From: CAWIHK01 sp963835935
GTDB lineage: Bacteria > Bacteroidota > Ignavibacteria > UBA10030 > CAVZMI01
DNA length: 64,000 nucleotides
Direction: 5' to 3'
Assembly (NCBI GenBank): GCA_963835935.1
Contig: CAWIHK010000001.1
Location: forward strand, 248,001-312,000
Shown: positions 24,349-32,073 of the stretch, in pieces
Layout of the letters: each line of letters starts with the position of its first letter
How positions within the stretch are numbered: position 1 is the first letter of the stretch
The notes under the pieces: model-generated
What the model saw: only the letters and a program-made list of their open reading frames with translations
Databases searched by the model: none
What the model was told of the DNA's origin: nothing
Program-made: the position numbers and the translations under genes

Positions 24349-25050
24349 TTAGTTACCCCCACTTGTCTCTTGTTGGTTCTCCTGTTCTTTTTTCTTCCGT
24401 TCTTCCTGTTTCTTCTGCGCTTCTTGTTTTTTCTGTTCCTCCATTTTTTTCTTAGCATTCAAAAAATCCTGAAAGACACTTGACGGACGTATTGATGTTG
24501 TATTGATCTGCACTACTCCTGAAGTATTGATTAGTTGTACTGCAGTCTGACCGCAATTATTATCAAGCACGTTATAGTCTTCATTATCTTTGAGTCTTTC
24601 TTCGATATTATTTACAACTATTTTATCGGTTGCTTGAGAAGTTCCAATGGTTGCTTCTTTGAGGAGAGCTTTATTGTCTTTTAGGTAGGCATTAATATCA
24701 GACGTTTGATGACCTTCGACATTCAATGATGTCATAGCGGCCGCGTTACTTACAGGACCGAAACTCCAAGTAGCGAGAACTTTCCCTGAGTTGTGGTCAA
24801 CAACTTGCAAAATTATATGTCCTGCATCCCAATCGGGCGTTCTATAAATCATTTTTATATCTTTGCCGTTGGGATCGATCCGGTTGAGCGGATTATCACC
24901 AACATAACAATAAGGGGAAAGGGAAGCATAATTTTCTTTGTGTGGGTCAGTTTGGAGAAATCTTCCCGTTCTCGCGTCATAATACCTTCCGGCAAACGAG
25001 AAATTAGAAAACATTAGAAAGAAAATAACAGCAAGAAAGTACCTGTGCAT
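24349..25050 (-). CDS. Secreted mini-RHS protein with permuted papain-like toxin domain (cassette 1)
   Basis: The protein has 233 residues and is almost the same as the cassette 16 toxin: signal peptide to residue 20, RYYDARTGRFLQTDP, GDNPLNRIDPNG, His ~78 (DAGHIILQV), Cys ~166 (DNNCGQTA), then a K/E/Q-rich tail. The main differences are a short stretch after the cysteine (VVQINTTSIRPSSVFQ against VVQVETGSRLPSSVYQ) and the tail. As the cassette nearest the integrase it should be the best-expressed or most recently inserted one, if this array follows integron rules. Confidence 0.85.
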   Translation of the reverse strand: MHRYFLAVIFFLMFSNFSFAGRYYDARTGRFLQTDPHKENYASLSPYCYVGDNPLNRIDPNGKDIKMIYRTPDWDAGHIILQVVDHNSGKVLATWSFGPVSNAAAMTSLNVEGHQTSDINAYLKDNKALLKEATIGTSQATDKIVVNNIEERLKDNEDYNVLDNNCGQTAVQLINTSGVVQINTTSIRPSSVFQDFLNAKKKMEEQKKQEAQKKQEERKKKEQENQQETSGGN

Positions 25051-25051
25051 A

Positions 25052-26314
25052 TTACTTGACTCCTTTCTCTTGTTGAAATTGTTTGAGTGATTTGGATTGA
25101 ATTTGGAAAAAACTCATTGGGTACTCTCGTACGATACCCAATTTTTCTGCTTTTTGTTTGTATTTCACGTAGACTTCCAACTTCGCTTGAATGAGCGGCA
25201 CGTATCGTTCAGAAATTTCTTCAAGTGAGATCTGCAATTCGGGATTAGCTTGAAACTGAGCGGACTGACTTGGTTGAAAATCAGACTGATTCTGTTTTGT
25301 TCTGTCCACAGGCAGCATGTTCTCAATGTGAAGCTGAAACGCAGAGAAATCGGGTTCAGGGATTTTAAACATTTGTTGCAACGGATTGGGAAGTTGAGGC
25401 GTTGGAGATGGTTGATTTCTTGATTTACTCCTCGTATAGGCACCGAAGAAAAATATCTCACCTTGTTTCTCGTCGTTCATCTTCTGTTCCAATTCGATCG
25501 CCTCTTGAAGATGAAGTGTCGCATAGTTCATCATTGCCGAGGAAAATGTTGAATCATACTTCATAGAAAGTTCCAGGTAATGCTTCGCTTTTGCAAGGTT
25601 TTTGCGGGCGATCCATTCGTTTGAATTGACGAGAAAAAGCGATGCTAAATACTCTTTCTTTGTCAACGTACGAAGATAGACACCGTTTTTAACAGACTGT
25701 TCAGAAACGAAGAATGTTTTCATGTATTCTGCGTCTGGAGCATAACCGCCGCCGTTAGTTGCTTCGATATTCGTTTGAAAATTGGTAATCTTAGTTTCAG
25801 GAATATACCGAACAAAAAAATGATATGGTAGACGCGAAGCGAAAATTGGATAACCGAGGCGCTCGCCAAGAATTACATACATCATCGGCAAAGTTATACA
25901 AGAACCTTTCTTTGTTGCAATGTAACCATTGATGAATTTGTTTGAAAGATTTTTCACTCCTAAATCGTCATCGTCATAACCGAAAGTTATTTTATCATTC
26001 CAGGGACCTTTTTTATACAGATACGTATTTAACGCCCGAACTCGCTCATCGGGGTCAGTTATGCCACCAAAATATTGTCTATACCGTTCCGCCATATATC
26101 GGAAGCAATATAGGAAAAAATCAATCTTGAGATCAGGATAAAATTCTTTGGCAAGAACGAGGTCGGCAAGACCAATATCTATTTGTTCTTCCGGTAACTT
26201 GAGGATTTGTTCAATTGTAAGTATAGAATCTCTTGTGAGGATGGAATCTTGTTGTTGAGCAAACAATGAAGAACTGAATGAAAATATTATAATTGTTAAA
26301 ACAAATTTGAGCAT
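25052..26314 (-). CDS. Secreted transglutaminase-like TPR protein (cassette 1)
   Basis: The protein has 420 residues, starting MLKFVLTIIIF with a signal peptide ending LFAQQ, behind AAGGAGAAAATATT. It carries KKGSC, PYHFFVRY and IEATNGGG motifs followed by TPR-like helices, an S/P/Q-rich linker and a conserved C-terminal helix. It is about 95% identical by eye to the cassette 16 protein. The stop is one base before the RHS-signature start. It forms a three-gene operon with 24349-25050 and 24062-24346. Confidence 0.88.
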   Translation of the reverse strand: MLKFVLTIIIFSFSSSLFAQQQDSILTRDSILTIEQILKLPEEQIDIGLADLVLAKEFYPDLKIDFFLYCFRYMAERYRQYFGGITDPDERVRALNTYLYKKGPWNDKITFGYDDDDLGVKNLSNKFINGYIATKKGSCITLPMMYVILGERLGYPIFASRLPYHFFVRYIPETKITNFQTNIEATNGGGYAPDAEYMKTFFVSEQSVKNGVYLRTLTKKEYLASLFLVNSNEWIARKNLAKAKHYLELSMKYDSTFSSAMMNYATLHLQEAIELEQKMNDEKQGEIFFFGAYTRSKSRNQPSPTPQLPNPLQQMFKIPEPDFSAFQLHIENMLPVDRTKQNQSDFQPSQSAQFQANPELQISLEEISERYVPLIQAKLEVYVKYKQKAEKLGIVREYPMSFFQIQSKSLKQFQQEKGVK

Positions 26315-26383
26315 TAATATTTTCTCCTTGGCTTATTAATAATCACAATGCGTGACGCCAACCTTATAAGCAGGCCGCGTTGC

Positions 26384-26418
26384 GTATAACTAGCGTAACA
26401 ATGCATTGCGTTGTTATC
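26384..26418 (-). other. Candidate attI site at the integrase-array junction
   Basis: Read on the minus strand, the integrase stop codon is followed within ~25 bases by G/TTATAC, the core box that opens cassette 1. Just beside it is an imperfect inverted repeat (TAACAATGC about 26396-26404, GCGTTGTTA about 26410-26418) reaching into the integrase gene end. No full attC partner exists on this side, as expected of an attI. Extent and function are inferred. Confidence 0.5.
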
Positions 26419-27325
26419 TTTTATCTATTAGTAATTGTGGATTTGATTTAGAATCCGAAACCTCCTCAACCAAAAAATCGAGCGGGCTCTTGATCTTGCT
26501 AATTGTTTTTGTCGTTACATGCGTGTATATCTCAGTGGTTTTAGAACTATTATGTCCTAATAATTCCTGGATATATCGCAAATCAGTACCGTGTTCCAAT
26601 AAATCCGTGGCAAAAGAATGTCGCAATGTATGCATTGAAACAGGCTTATTTATGCCGACAGATAGTATCGCCCGTTCAAATACGGCTTGAATACTTCTAA
26701 CGGATAAATGGTGATTCGGATTTGCACCTCGGAAAATCCAGCCTCTCTCCCCCAAACCTTGAGTTTTGGTATACCAGTTAAGTACGTTGAGCATAGTTTT
26801 CGAAAGAATTGTATATCGATCCTTTTTCCCTTTCGCGCCCCGAATATGGATCATCATTCTGGATATGTCAATATCTTCCAACCGTAAATTTACCAGTTCA
26901 CTGACACGCAATCCAGATGCGTATGTCAGCATTAACATTACCTTATGCTTTGTATTCTTAACCGCACTAAAAATTCTGAGTATTTCATCCTGGCTCAGAA
27001 TATCGGGAAGGCGTTTTTCCTTCATCGGCCTCGGGATCGATCCAATTTTGAAGGGCATCTGATACAAATCAACATATAAAAGGCGCATTGCGTTAAAAGC
27101 CTGATTGATACTTGATGCCGCAAGTTTTCGATCGTCGATCAGAAAAAGCAAGTACGATCGAATATCTTCTGCGGTCAATTCGCGCGGATGTCGTGGATGG
27201 AAATAACTGACAAATGCGCGAAGCCAGCTTACGTAAGACTTGATAGTCTTGTAACTATAATTTTTCAAGCGCATTTCACGCCTAATTGTTTCATAGAAGC
27301 CCTTTGATTTTATCTGCTGGTCCAT
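26414..27325 (-). CDS. Tyrosine recombinase, putative integron integrase
   Basis: The protein has 303 residues: an N-terminal core-binding domain (KNYSYKTIKSYVSWLRAF..., about 5-90) and a catalytic domain with R140 (SGLRVSEL), a lysine near 165-168 (GAKGKKDRY), H232-x-x-R235 (HTLRHSF), H258 (LLGH) and Y267 (IYTHV). The end IKSPLDFL is like the SPLD end of IntI proteins. The ~20-residue insertion that marks IntI between the second and third catalytic boxes is absent, so the length is XerC/D-like. Start ATG 27325 follows GGGAG. It lies at one end of the attC array and points the same way as the cassettes, an arrangement known from the Treponema denticola integron. The link to the array is strongly suggested but unproven. 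Confidence 0.9.
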   Translation of the reverse strand: MDQQIKSKGFYETIRREMRLKNYSYKTIKSYVSWLRAFVSYFHPRHPRELTAEDIRSYLLFLIDDRKLAASSINQAFNAMRLLYVDLYQMPFKIGSIPRPMKEKRLPDILSQDEILRIFSAVKNTKHKVMLMLTYASGLRVSELVNLRLEDIDISRMMIHIRGAKGKKDRYTILSKTMLNVLNWYTKTQGLGERGWIFRGANPNHHLSVRSIQAVFERAILSVGINKPVSMHTLRHSFATDLLEHGTDLRYIQELLGHNSSKTTEIYTHVTTKTISKIKSPLDFLVEEVSDSKSNPQLLIDKR

Positions 27326-27793
27326 TTAATTCTCCCAAAATTATCCCTATCTCTCCACTATAGAGAACGATCTTGGGTTACAACCTTGTGCAGATATAAC
27401 CAGCTATTGTGTTATAACTTTCTTATTATTGAAAGCTTGAATCCATCTGTAATATAAACGTCTGGCAAATTTTAACAATAAAAATAGAGAATGTCAAGAA
27501 TCGTATCCGAAAAATAGGAGTCATTACACGAAAAATAGGAGGGCAATCGTAATCCATGAAACAAGGTCCTACTAATGTAAAGGCTGACTAATCGGTACAG
27601 TACAGATTCCAGAATTCAATTCATTTTGTAATTCTACCCACGAAGTGGTGCCTTTGGCACGAGATTACATCTCTAACGGAATTATGGCACTGACCCAAAA
27701 CCGGCTTCAAATGAATTAAGCTTTCATACATCCACCGTACCTTGAATTTCATCCACAATTCGGGTAAATTAAAAAGAATTATTAGAATATATA
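27326..27793. promoter_or_regulatory. Intergenic region between integrase and recN with direct repeat
   Basis: This divergent 468-bp spacer should hold promoters for both genes. A 13-bp direct repeat CGAAAAATAGGAG occurs at about 27508 and 27529 (21 bp apart), so the two would lie on the same face of the helix. A GTGCC/GGCAC hairpin lies near 27649. No gene is visible and no convincing LexA box was found. Confidence 0.4.
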
Positions 27794-29494
27794 ATGCTCA
27801 CATCGCTGTACATAAAAAATTATGCGCTCATCGACGAACTCACTGTTGAGTTCGAGAGCGGATTGAACATAATCACGGGCGAGACCGGCGCGGGCAAATC
27901 GATTCTAATCGATGCCGTCGGACTCATTCTCGGAAGCCGCGCGAGCGTGGATGAAGTCCGCAAGGGAGCGGATAAAGCAATTGTAGAAGGCATATTCAAC
28001 GTTGCTGGGATTGAAAAAGTTGAGCAACTTTTTCAATCGAACAATCTCGATTGGAACGGCGGGAAATTAATAGTACGCCGTGAAGTTTCGTCGAAAGGAC
28101 AGAGTCGCTGTTTTCTGAACGATTCACCTGTTTCATTATCGCTCCTTGCCAATGCGGGCGATCTGCTTGTGGATCTGCATGGTCAGCACGATCACCAATC
28201 GTTATTAAAAACTGAAACGCATATCGAACTTCTGGATGGATTCGGAAACCTGGAAAAACTCCGGAATGAAGTTGCGGAATCGTTCAGGCGACTTGACGGA
28301 TTAATGAGAGATCTTAATGAGTTGCGCCGGCGCGAATCGGAACTTCGCCAGCGACGTGACTTGAATGAATTCCAGTTACACGAAATCGATCAAGTCTCTC
28401 TCCATGCCGGTGAAGAGGAGGAACTAGAATCCGAGAGCAAGATTTTGGAAAATGCGGAAAAGCTTTTCCAGAGCACATCACAAATCTATTCAATCCTATA
28501 TGAGAATGAAAATTCTCTTCACGATCAAATTGATATTGTTCGTAGCCAGCTTGAAGATCTTTCACACATCGATCACGGGTTTGAAGAAAAACTGAACGAT
28601 TGTCATACAGCCGCGGTATTACTCGACGAGCTTTCGAAATTTCTTAAACAATACAATTCGCGAATCGAATTTAATCCGGAGCGATTGGAAGAAATCCGTA
28701 CGCGTTTGGGACACATTGCTCTGCTTAAGAAAAAATATGGCGGGACAATCGATACAATACTTTCACATCGGGAGAAGCTGAAAGGCGAGCTGACTCTTGC
28801 TGAGAATTTTGAGGAAGAATTAATACGTATCAAAGCCCGAATCGAGGAAGAACGCTCATCGTTTTCATCCCTGGCGAAACAGCTTTCTGAAAACCGAAAT
28901 GAGATTGCGAAGAAAGTTAAAAAAGCAATTGCCGACGAACTTGCCGAACTCGGAATTGCGTCGGCAATTTTCGATGTTCACATAGATCAATCGCTAGATG
29001 CGGATGGCTATGTAAAACTCGGACAAAAGATGTTTGCCGCGACTTCCAAAGGAATCGACAATGTAGAATTCTATATCAGCACAAACGCCGGTGAAGATCC
29101 GAAGCCGCTGGCGAAGGTTGCGTCCGGTGGAGAGATATCCCGCGTGATGCTGGCGATGAAAAGCACTCTTGCGAAATCGGACCGGCTTCCGCTTTTGATT
29201 TTTGATGAGATCGATTCCGGCATCAGCGGACGGATCGCGCAAGCGGTCGGAAAAAGTCTGAAATCACTTTCGGAATTCCATCAAATTCTCTGCATCACGC
29301 ATCTCCCGCAGATCGCGGGATTTGCCGACGTGCATTATGCCGTCGAAAAAATGTCGGATGGAAAGAGAACTGTTTCTACCATAAAAAAATTAAACGTCGA
29401 TCAACGGATCCGCGAAGTTGCAAAACTCATAAGTGGTTCGGATGTAACCGATGCCGGACTCGAAAGTGCGCGTGAGTTAATGAACATTCGTTGA
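27794..29494 (+). CDS. recN: DNA repair protein RecN
   Basis: This 566-residue SMC-like ATPase has the usual RecN length. It shows Walker A GETGAGKS (about 30-37), the RecN-type motif DLHGQHDHQ (about 130), long coiled-coil segments in the middle, the ABC signature VASGGEISRVML (about 440) and Walker B LLIFDEIDSGISG (about 467). RecN acts at DNA double-strand breaks in recombination repair, in the cytoplasm. The gene is followed 44 bp later by cysS on the same strand. No clear Shine-Dalgarno sequence precedes the ATG. Confidence 0.97.
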   Translation: MLTSLYIKNYALIDELTVEFESGLNIITGETGAGKSILIDAVGLILGSRASVDEVRKGADKAIVEGIFNVAGIEKVEQLFQSNNLDWNGGKLIVRREVSSKGQSRCFLNDSPVSLSLLANAGDLLVDLHGQHDHQSLLKTETHIELLDGFGNLEKLRNEVAESFRRLDGLMRDLNELRRRESELRQRRDLNEFQLHEIDQVSLHAGEEEELESESKILENAEKLFQSTSQIYSILYENENSLHDQIDIVRSQLEDLSHIDHGFEEKLNDCHTAAVLLDELSKFLKQYNSRIEFNPERLEEIRTRLGHIALLKKKYGGTIDTILSHREKLKGELTLAENFEEELIRIKARIEEERSSFSSLAKQLSENRNEIAKKVKKAIADELAELGIASAIFDVHIDQSLDADGYVKLGQKMFAATSKGIDNVEFYISTNAGEDPKPLAKVASGGEISRVMLAMKSTLAKSDRLPLLIFDEIDSGISGRIAQAVGKSLKSLSEFHQILCITHLPQIAGFADVHYAVEKMSDGKRTVSTIKKLNVDQRIREVAKLISGSDVTDAGLESARELMNIR

Positions 29495-29538
29495 ATTGAT
29501 TTAAGAACAAGACCGTCAACATAGAAAAGAAAATTCTT

Positions 29539-30999
29539 ATGGCATTAAAAGTTTATAACACTCTCAGTCGCTCGAAAGAAGATTTCGTTCCATACATTCC
29601 CGGCCGGGTTGGTATGTACGTTTGCGGTCCGACGGTTTATAGCGACTCACACATCGGCCACGCGAAAAGCTATATTTCATTCGATGTAATTTACCGGTAT
29701 CTGCTTCATCTTGGTTATAAGGTGCTCTATGTGCAGAATATAACCGATGTCGGACATCTCACCGACGATGCGGATGAGGGTGAAGATAAAATTCAAAAGC
29801 AATCTCAAATAGATCGTATCCATCCGATGCAGATTGTCGAGAAGTACATGCGAAGTTATTTTGAGGATATGGATGCGTTGAATGTGCTTCGTGCCGATAT
29901 TTCGCCGCGTGCAACCGGCCATATAATAGAGCAGATCGGGATGATTCGGGTGTTGCTGGAAAAAGGATTGGCGTACGAAGTAAACGGTTCGGTATACTTT
30001 TCGGTCGGTGCATTTCCGGATTATGGGAAGTTGTCCGGACGAACGATTGAAGAATTAGAATCCGGCTCACGCGTAAAGATTCGCAGTGAAAAGCGCCATC
30101 CTTCAGATTTTGCTCTCTGGAAAAAAGCCGAGAAAGGCCATATCATGCGCTGGAATAGTCCGTGGGGCGAAGGATTTCCGGGCTGGCATATCGAATGTTC
30201 GGCGATGTCGATGAAGTATCTCGGCATCCCACCCGACGGCGGCGTGGATATTCATGGCGGCGGACTTGAAAATCAATTTCCTCATCACGAATGTGAAATC
30301 GCACAAAGCGAGGGAGCGACTGGAAAGCCGTTTGCAAAATACTGGCTGCACAATAATATGGTGACGGTGAACGGAGTGAAAATGGGGAAGTCGCTCGGAA
30401 ACTTCATCACATTAAAAGATGCTTTCAAAAAAATTGATCCGATGGTCGTGCGATTTTTTGTTCTTCAAAGTCATTATCGAAGCCAACTCGATTTCAGCGA
30501 TGCCGCGTTGGAAGGCGCTGCAAAGGGATTAGAAAAACTACAGAATGTAATTGGCAATCTTCGTGAATCGATAAAGAAAGGCGGCGGCAACGCTCCGGTT
30601 TCGATCAATCTTGAAGAGTACAAGAAAAAATTCGTTGAGGCGATGGATGACGATTTCAATACGCCTCAAGCGATTGCTGTTTTATTCGACCTCAGCCGTG
30701 AAGTGAATACGTTATTGAACTCGAACGATCTTCCCACAAAGAAAGCGCTCGAATCGATCGATTCGTTCTACACTGAAATGGGAGGGAAGATTCTTGGAAT
30801 CGTTCGGGATGAATTTTCCGGATCGAAACAAATTGGAACCGTGGATGAAAACAGCATCATGAATTTGCTGATCGATTTGCGGGCGGAAGCGCGCAAGCAA
30901 AAACTCTGGCCGATTGCGGATAAAATTCGCGATGGACTCCAGGCAATTGGTATAGTACTCGAAGATGGAAAAGAAGGAACGCGCTGGAAAAGAGTGTGA
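29539..30999 (+). CDS. cysS: Cysteinyl-tRNA synthetase
   Basis: This 486-residue class I aminoacyl-tRNA synthetase charges tRNA-Cys. The HIGH motif appears as SHIGHAKS (about residue 34-41) after the zinc-ligand region YVCGPTVY. Further zinc ligands are in HIECSAMS and HHECEIAQ, and the KMSKS loop is KMGKSLGN (about 277-284). The C-terminal helical tRNA-binding part is complete. Length is normal for bacterial CysS. Confidence 0.97.
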   Translation: MALKVYNTLSRSKEDFVPYIPGRVGMYVCGPTVYSDSHIGHAKSYISFDVIYRYLLHLGYKVLYVQNITDVGHLTDDADEGEDKIQKQSQIDRIHPMQIVEKYMRSYFEDMDALNVLRADISPRATGHIIEQIGMIRVLLEKGLAYEVNGSVYFSVGAFPDYGKLSGRTIEELESGSRVKIRSEKRHPSDFALWKKAEKGHIMRWNSPWGEGFPGWHIECSAMSMKYLGIPPDGGVDIHGGGLENQFPHHECEIAQSEGATGKPFAKYWLHNNMVTVNGVKMGKSLGNFITLKDAFKKIDPMVVRFFVLQSHYRSQLDFSDAALEGAAKGLEKLQNVIGNLRESIKKGGGNAPVSINLEEYKKKFVEAMDDDFNTPQAIAVLFDLSREVNTLLNSNDLPTKKALESIDSFYTEMGGKILGIVRDEFSGSKQIGTVDENSIMNLLIDLRAEARKQKLWPIADKIRDGLQAIGIVLEDGKEGTRWKRV

Positions 31000-31046
31000 G
31001 GGGGATAGGAGTTCAAGGTTCCACACCAGTTTATTTTGGATTGGTA

Positions 31047-31868
31047 ATGATTCGAAGGATCAAGTTATTGCAGAATAAAATTATCAAGAAAAATATTAAT
31101 CTAAGATTATTATTTTTTCTTTCCTTATGCATTGCGCAAAATTCCAACGGGCAATCGATTTTTGGCAGCGCAGGTGCAAGCGCAATACTTGAACCGCGTT
31201 GCATCGTCGATATGCCGACTGCAGGGATGATGAAAAGCGGTTCGATCGCTTTCGATGCTGAATTTTATCAGCAGAACGGCGCATTGTTTTCTGTATGCGC
31301 AGGCGCATTTAGCCGGTTGACGTTAGGAATTTCTTTCGGTGGAACGGACATCGTCGGATACAATTCACCTCACTTCAACCCAACGCCAGGGTTCCTTGTG
31401 AAAGTCAGATTATTTGATGAATCAATCGGTTTCCCGGCTTGTGCGGCTGGTTTTGATACGCAAGGCCGCGAGCCGTATATTGATTCGACATCTCGGTACA
31501 CAATTAAGTCGCCGGGATTATTTCTCGTGTTCAGTAAAAACTATTCTCTCCTTGGAAACTTGGGCGCCCACGTAGGCGCAAATTATACGCTCGAGCGTGC
31601 AGACGGAAATCGTGATGTCAACATCTATGTAGGTGCCGATAAAAGTATCGGTTCATTCGTGTCGTTTGCTCTTGAATATAACATCGGACTTAATGATCGT
31701 GGTTTTAGAAGCCTTGGCGAAGGAAGAGGATACTTGAATGCTCTTTTTTCATTTTCGGTTGGTGAAGGATTTACATTTGGATTGGCGATGAAGAATTTGG
31801 TGAAGAACCAGAACAGCATCACAATCGGCAATCGAGTTTTTAGGTTTGAATTTGTTCGAACGTTGTAG
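31047..31868 (+). CDS. Predicted outer-membrane protein, unknown family
   Basis: I start the gene at the ATG at 31047 since the upstream part of the open frame reads through non-coding sequence. The ~273-residue product has a basic N-terminus and signal segment (LLFFLSLCIAQNSNGQ), then a glycine- and aromatic-rich beta pattern ending in an aromatic strand (RVFRFEFVRTL), typical of an outer-membrane barrel. Weak resemblance to YjbH-like proteins was noticed but is not certain. It follows cysS by under 50 bp. Confidence 0.75.
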   Translation: MIRRIKLLQNKIIKKNINLRLLFFLSLCIAQNSNGQSIFGSAGASAILEPRCIVDMPTAGMMKSGSIAFDAEFYQQNGALFSVCAGAFSRLTLGISFGGTDIVGYNSPHFNPTPGFLVKVRLFDESIGFPACAAGFDTQGREPYIDSTSRYTIKSPGLFLVFSKNYSLLGNLGAHVGANYTLERADGNRDVNIYVGADKSIGSFVSFALEYNIGLNDRGFRSLGEGRGYLNALFSFSVGEGFTFGLAMKNLVKNQNSITIGNRVFRFEFVRTL

Positions 31869-32073
31869 TGTGTATAATTATGAACGAACAAAGCGGTAAC
31901 TGTCTATTCTAGTACACAGACTGACTGCTACAGTGAAGAATGAACATACATTGCTGATAATTTGTTATATTTGAATGACTTAGAATAGGTTATTTTGCTT
32001 TATAATAAATATAATGGCACTATTGTTGTAATAAATTAAGAAGAGATGAAAAATGGAAGAGGAGAAATATAGA

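Larger units (their letters stand above)
1..26390 (-). mobile_element. Integron-like gene-cassette array (16 complete cassettes plus one partial)
   Basis: All predicted genes here lie on the minus strand and are separated by 129-164 bp sites with 7-bp outer boxes of RYYYAAC/GTTRRRY type. If the crossover is between G and TT of GTTRRRY, as in integrons, cassette limits (plus-strand coordinates, integrase outwards) are: 1, 23893-26389; 2, 23115-23892; 3, 20676-23114; 4, 20210-20675; 5, 19744-20209; 6, 18780-19743; 7, 18518-18779; 8, 15614-18517; 9, 13132-15613; 10, 10423-13131; 11, 9459-10422; 12, 9197-9458; 13, 6555-9196; 14, 4008-6554; 15, 3542-4007; 16, 1044-3541; 17, before 1 to 1043. The boxes at the two ends of each cassette are reverse complements of each other (one G:T difference in cassettes 8 and 10), while adjacent cassettes differ. 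The array continues past the left edge. Confidence 0.85.

Noticed and set aside
26414..27325. Calling the recombinase a certain IntI
   Set aside because: The IntI-specific internal extension is missing, so only its position and the SPLD end support the integron role.
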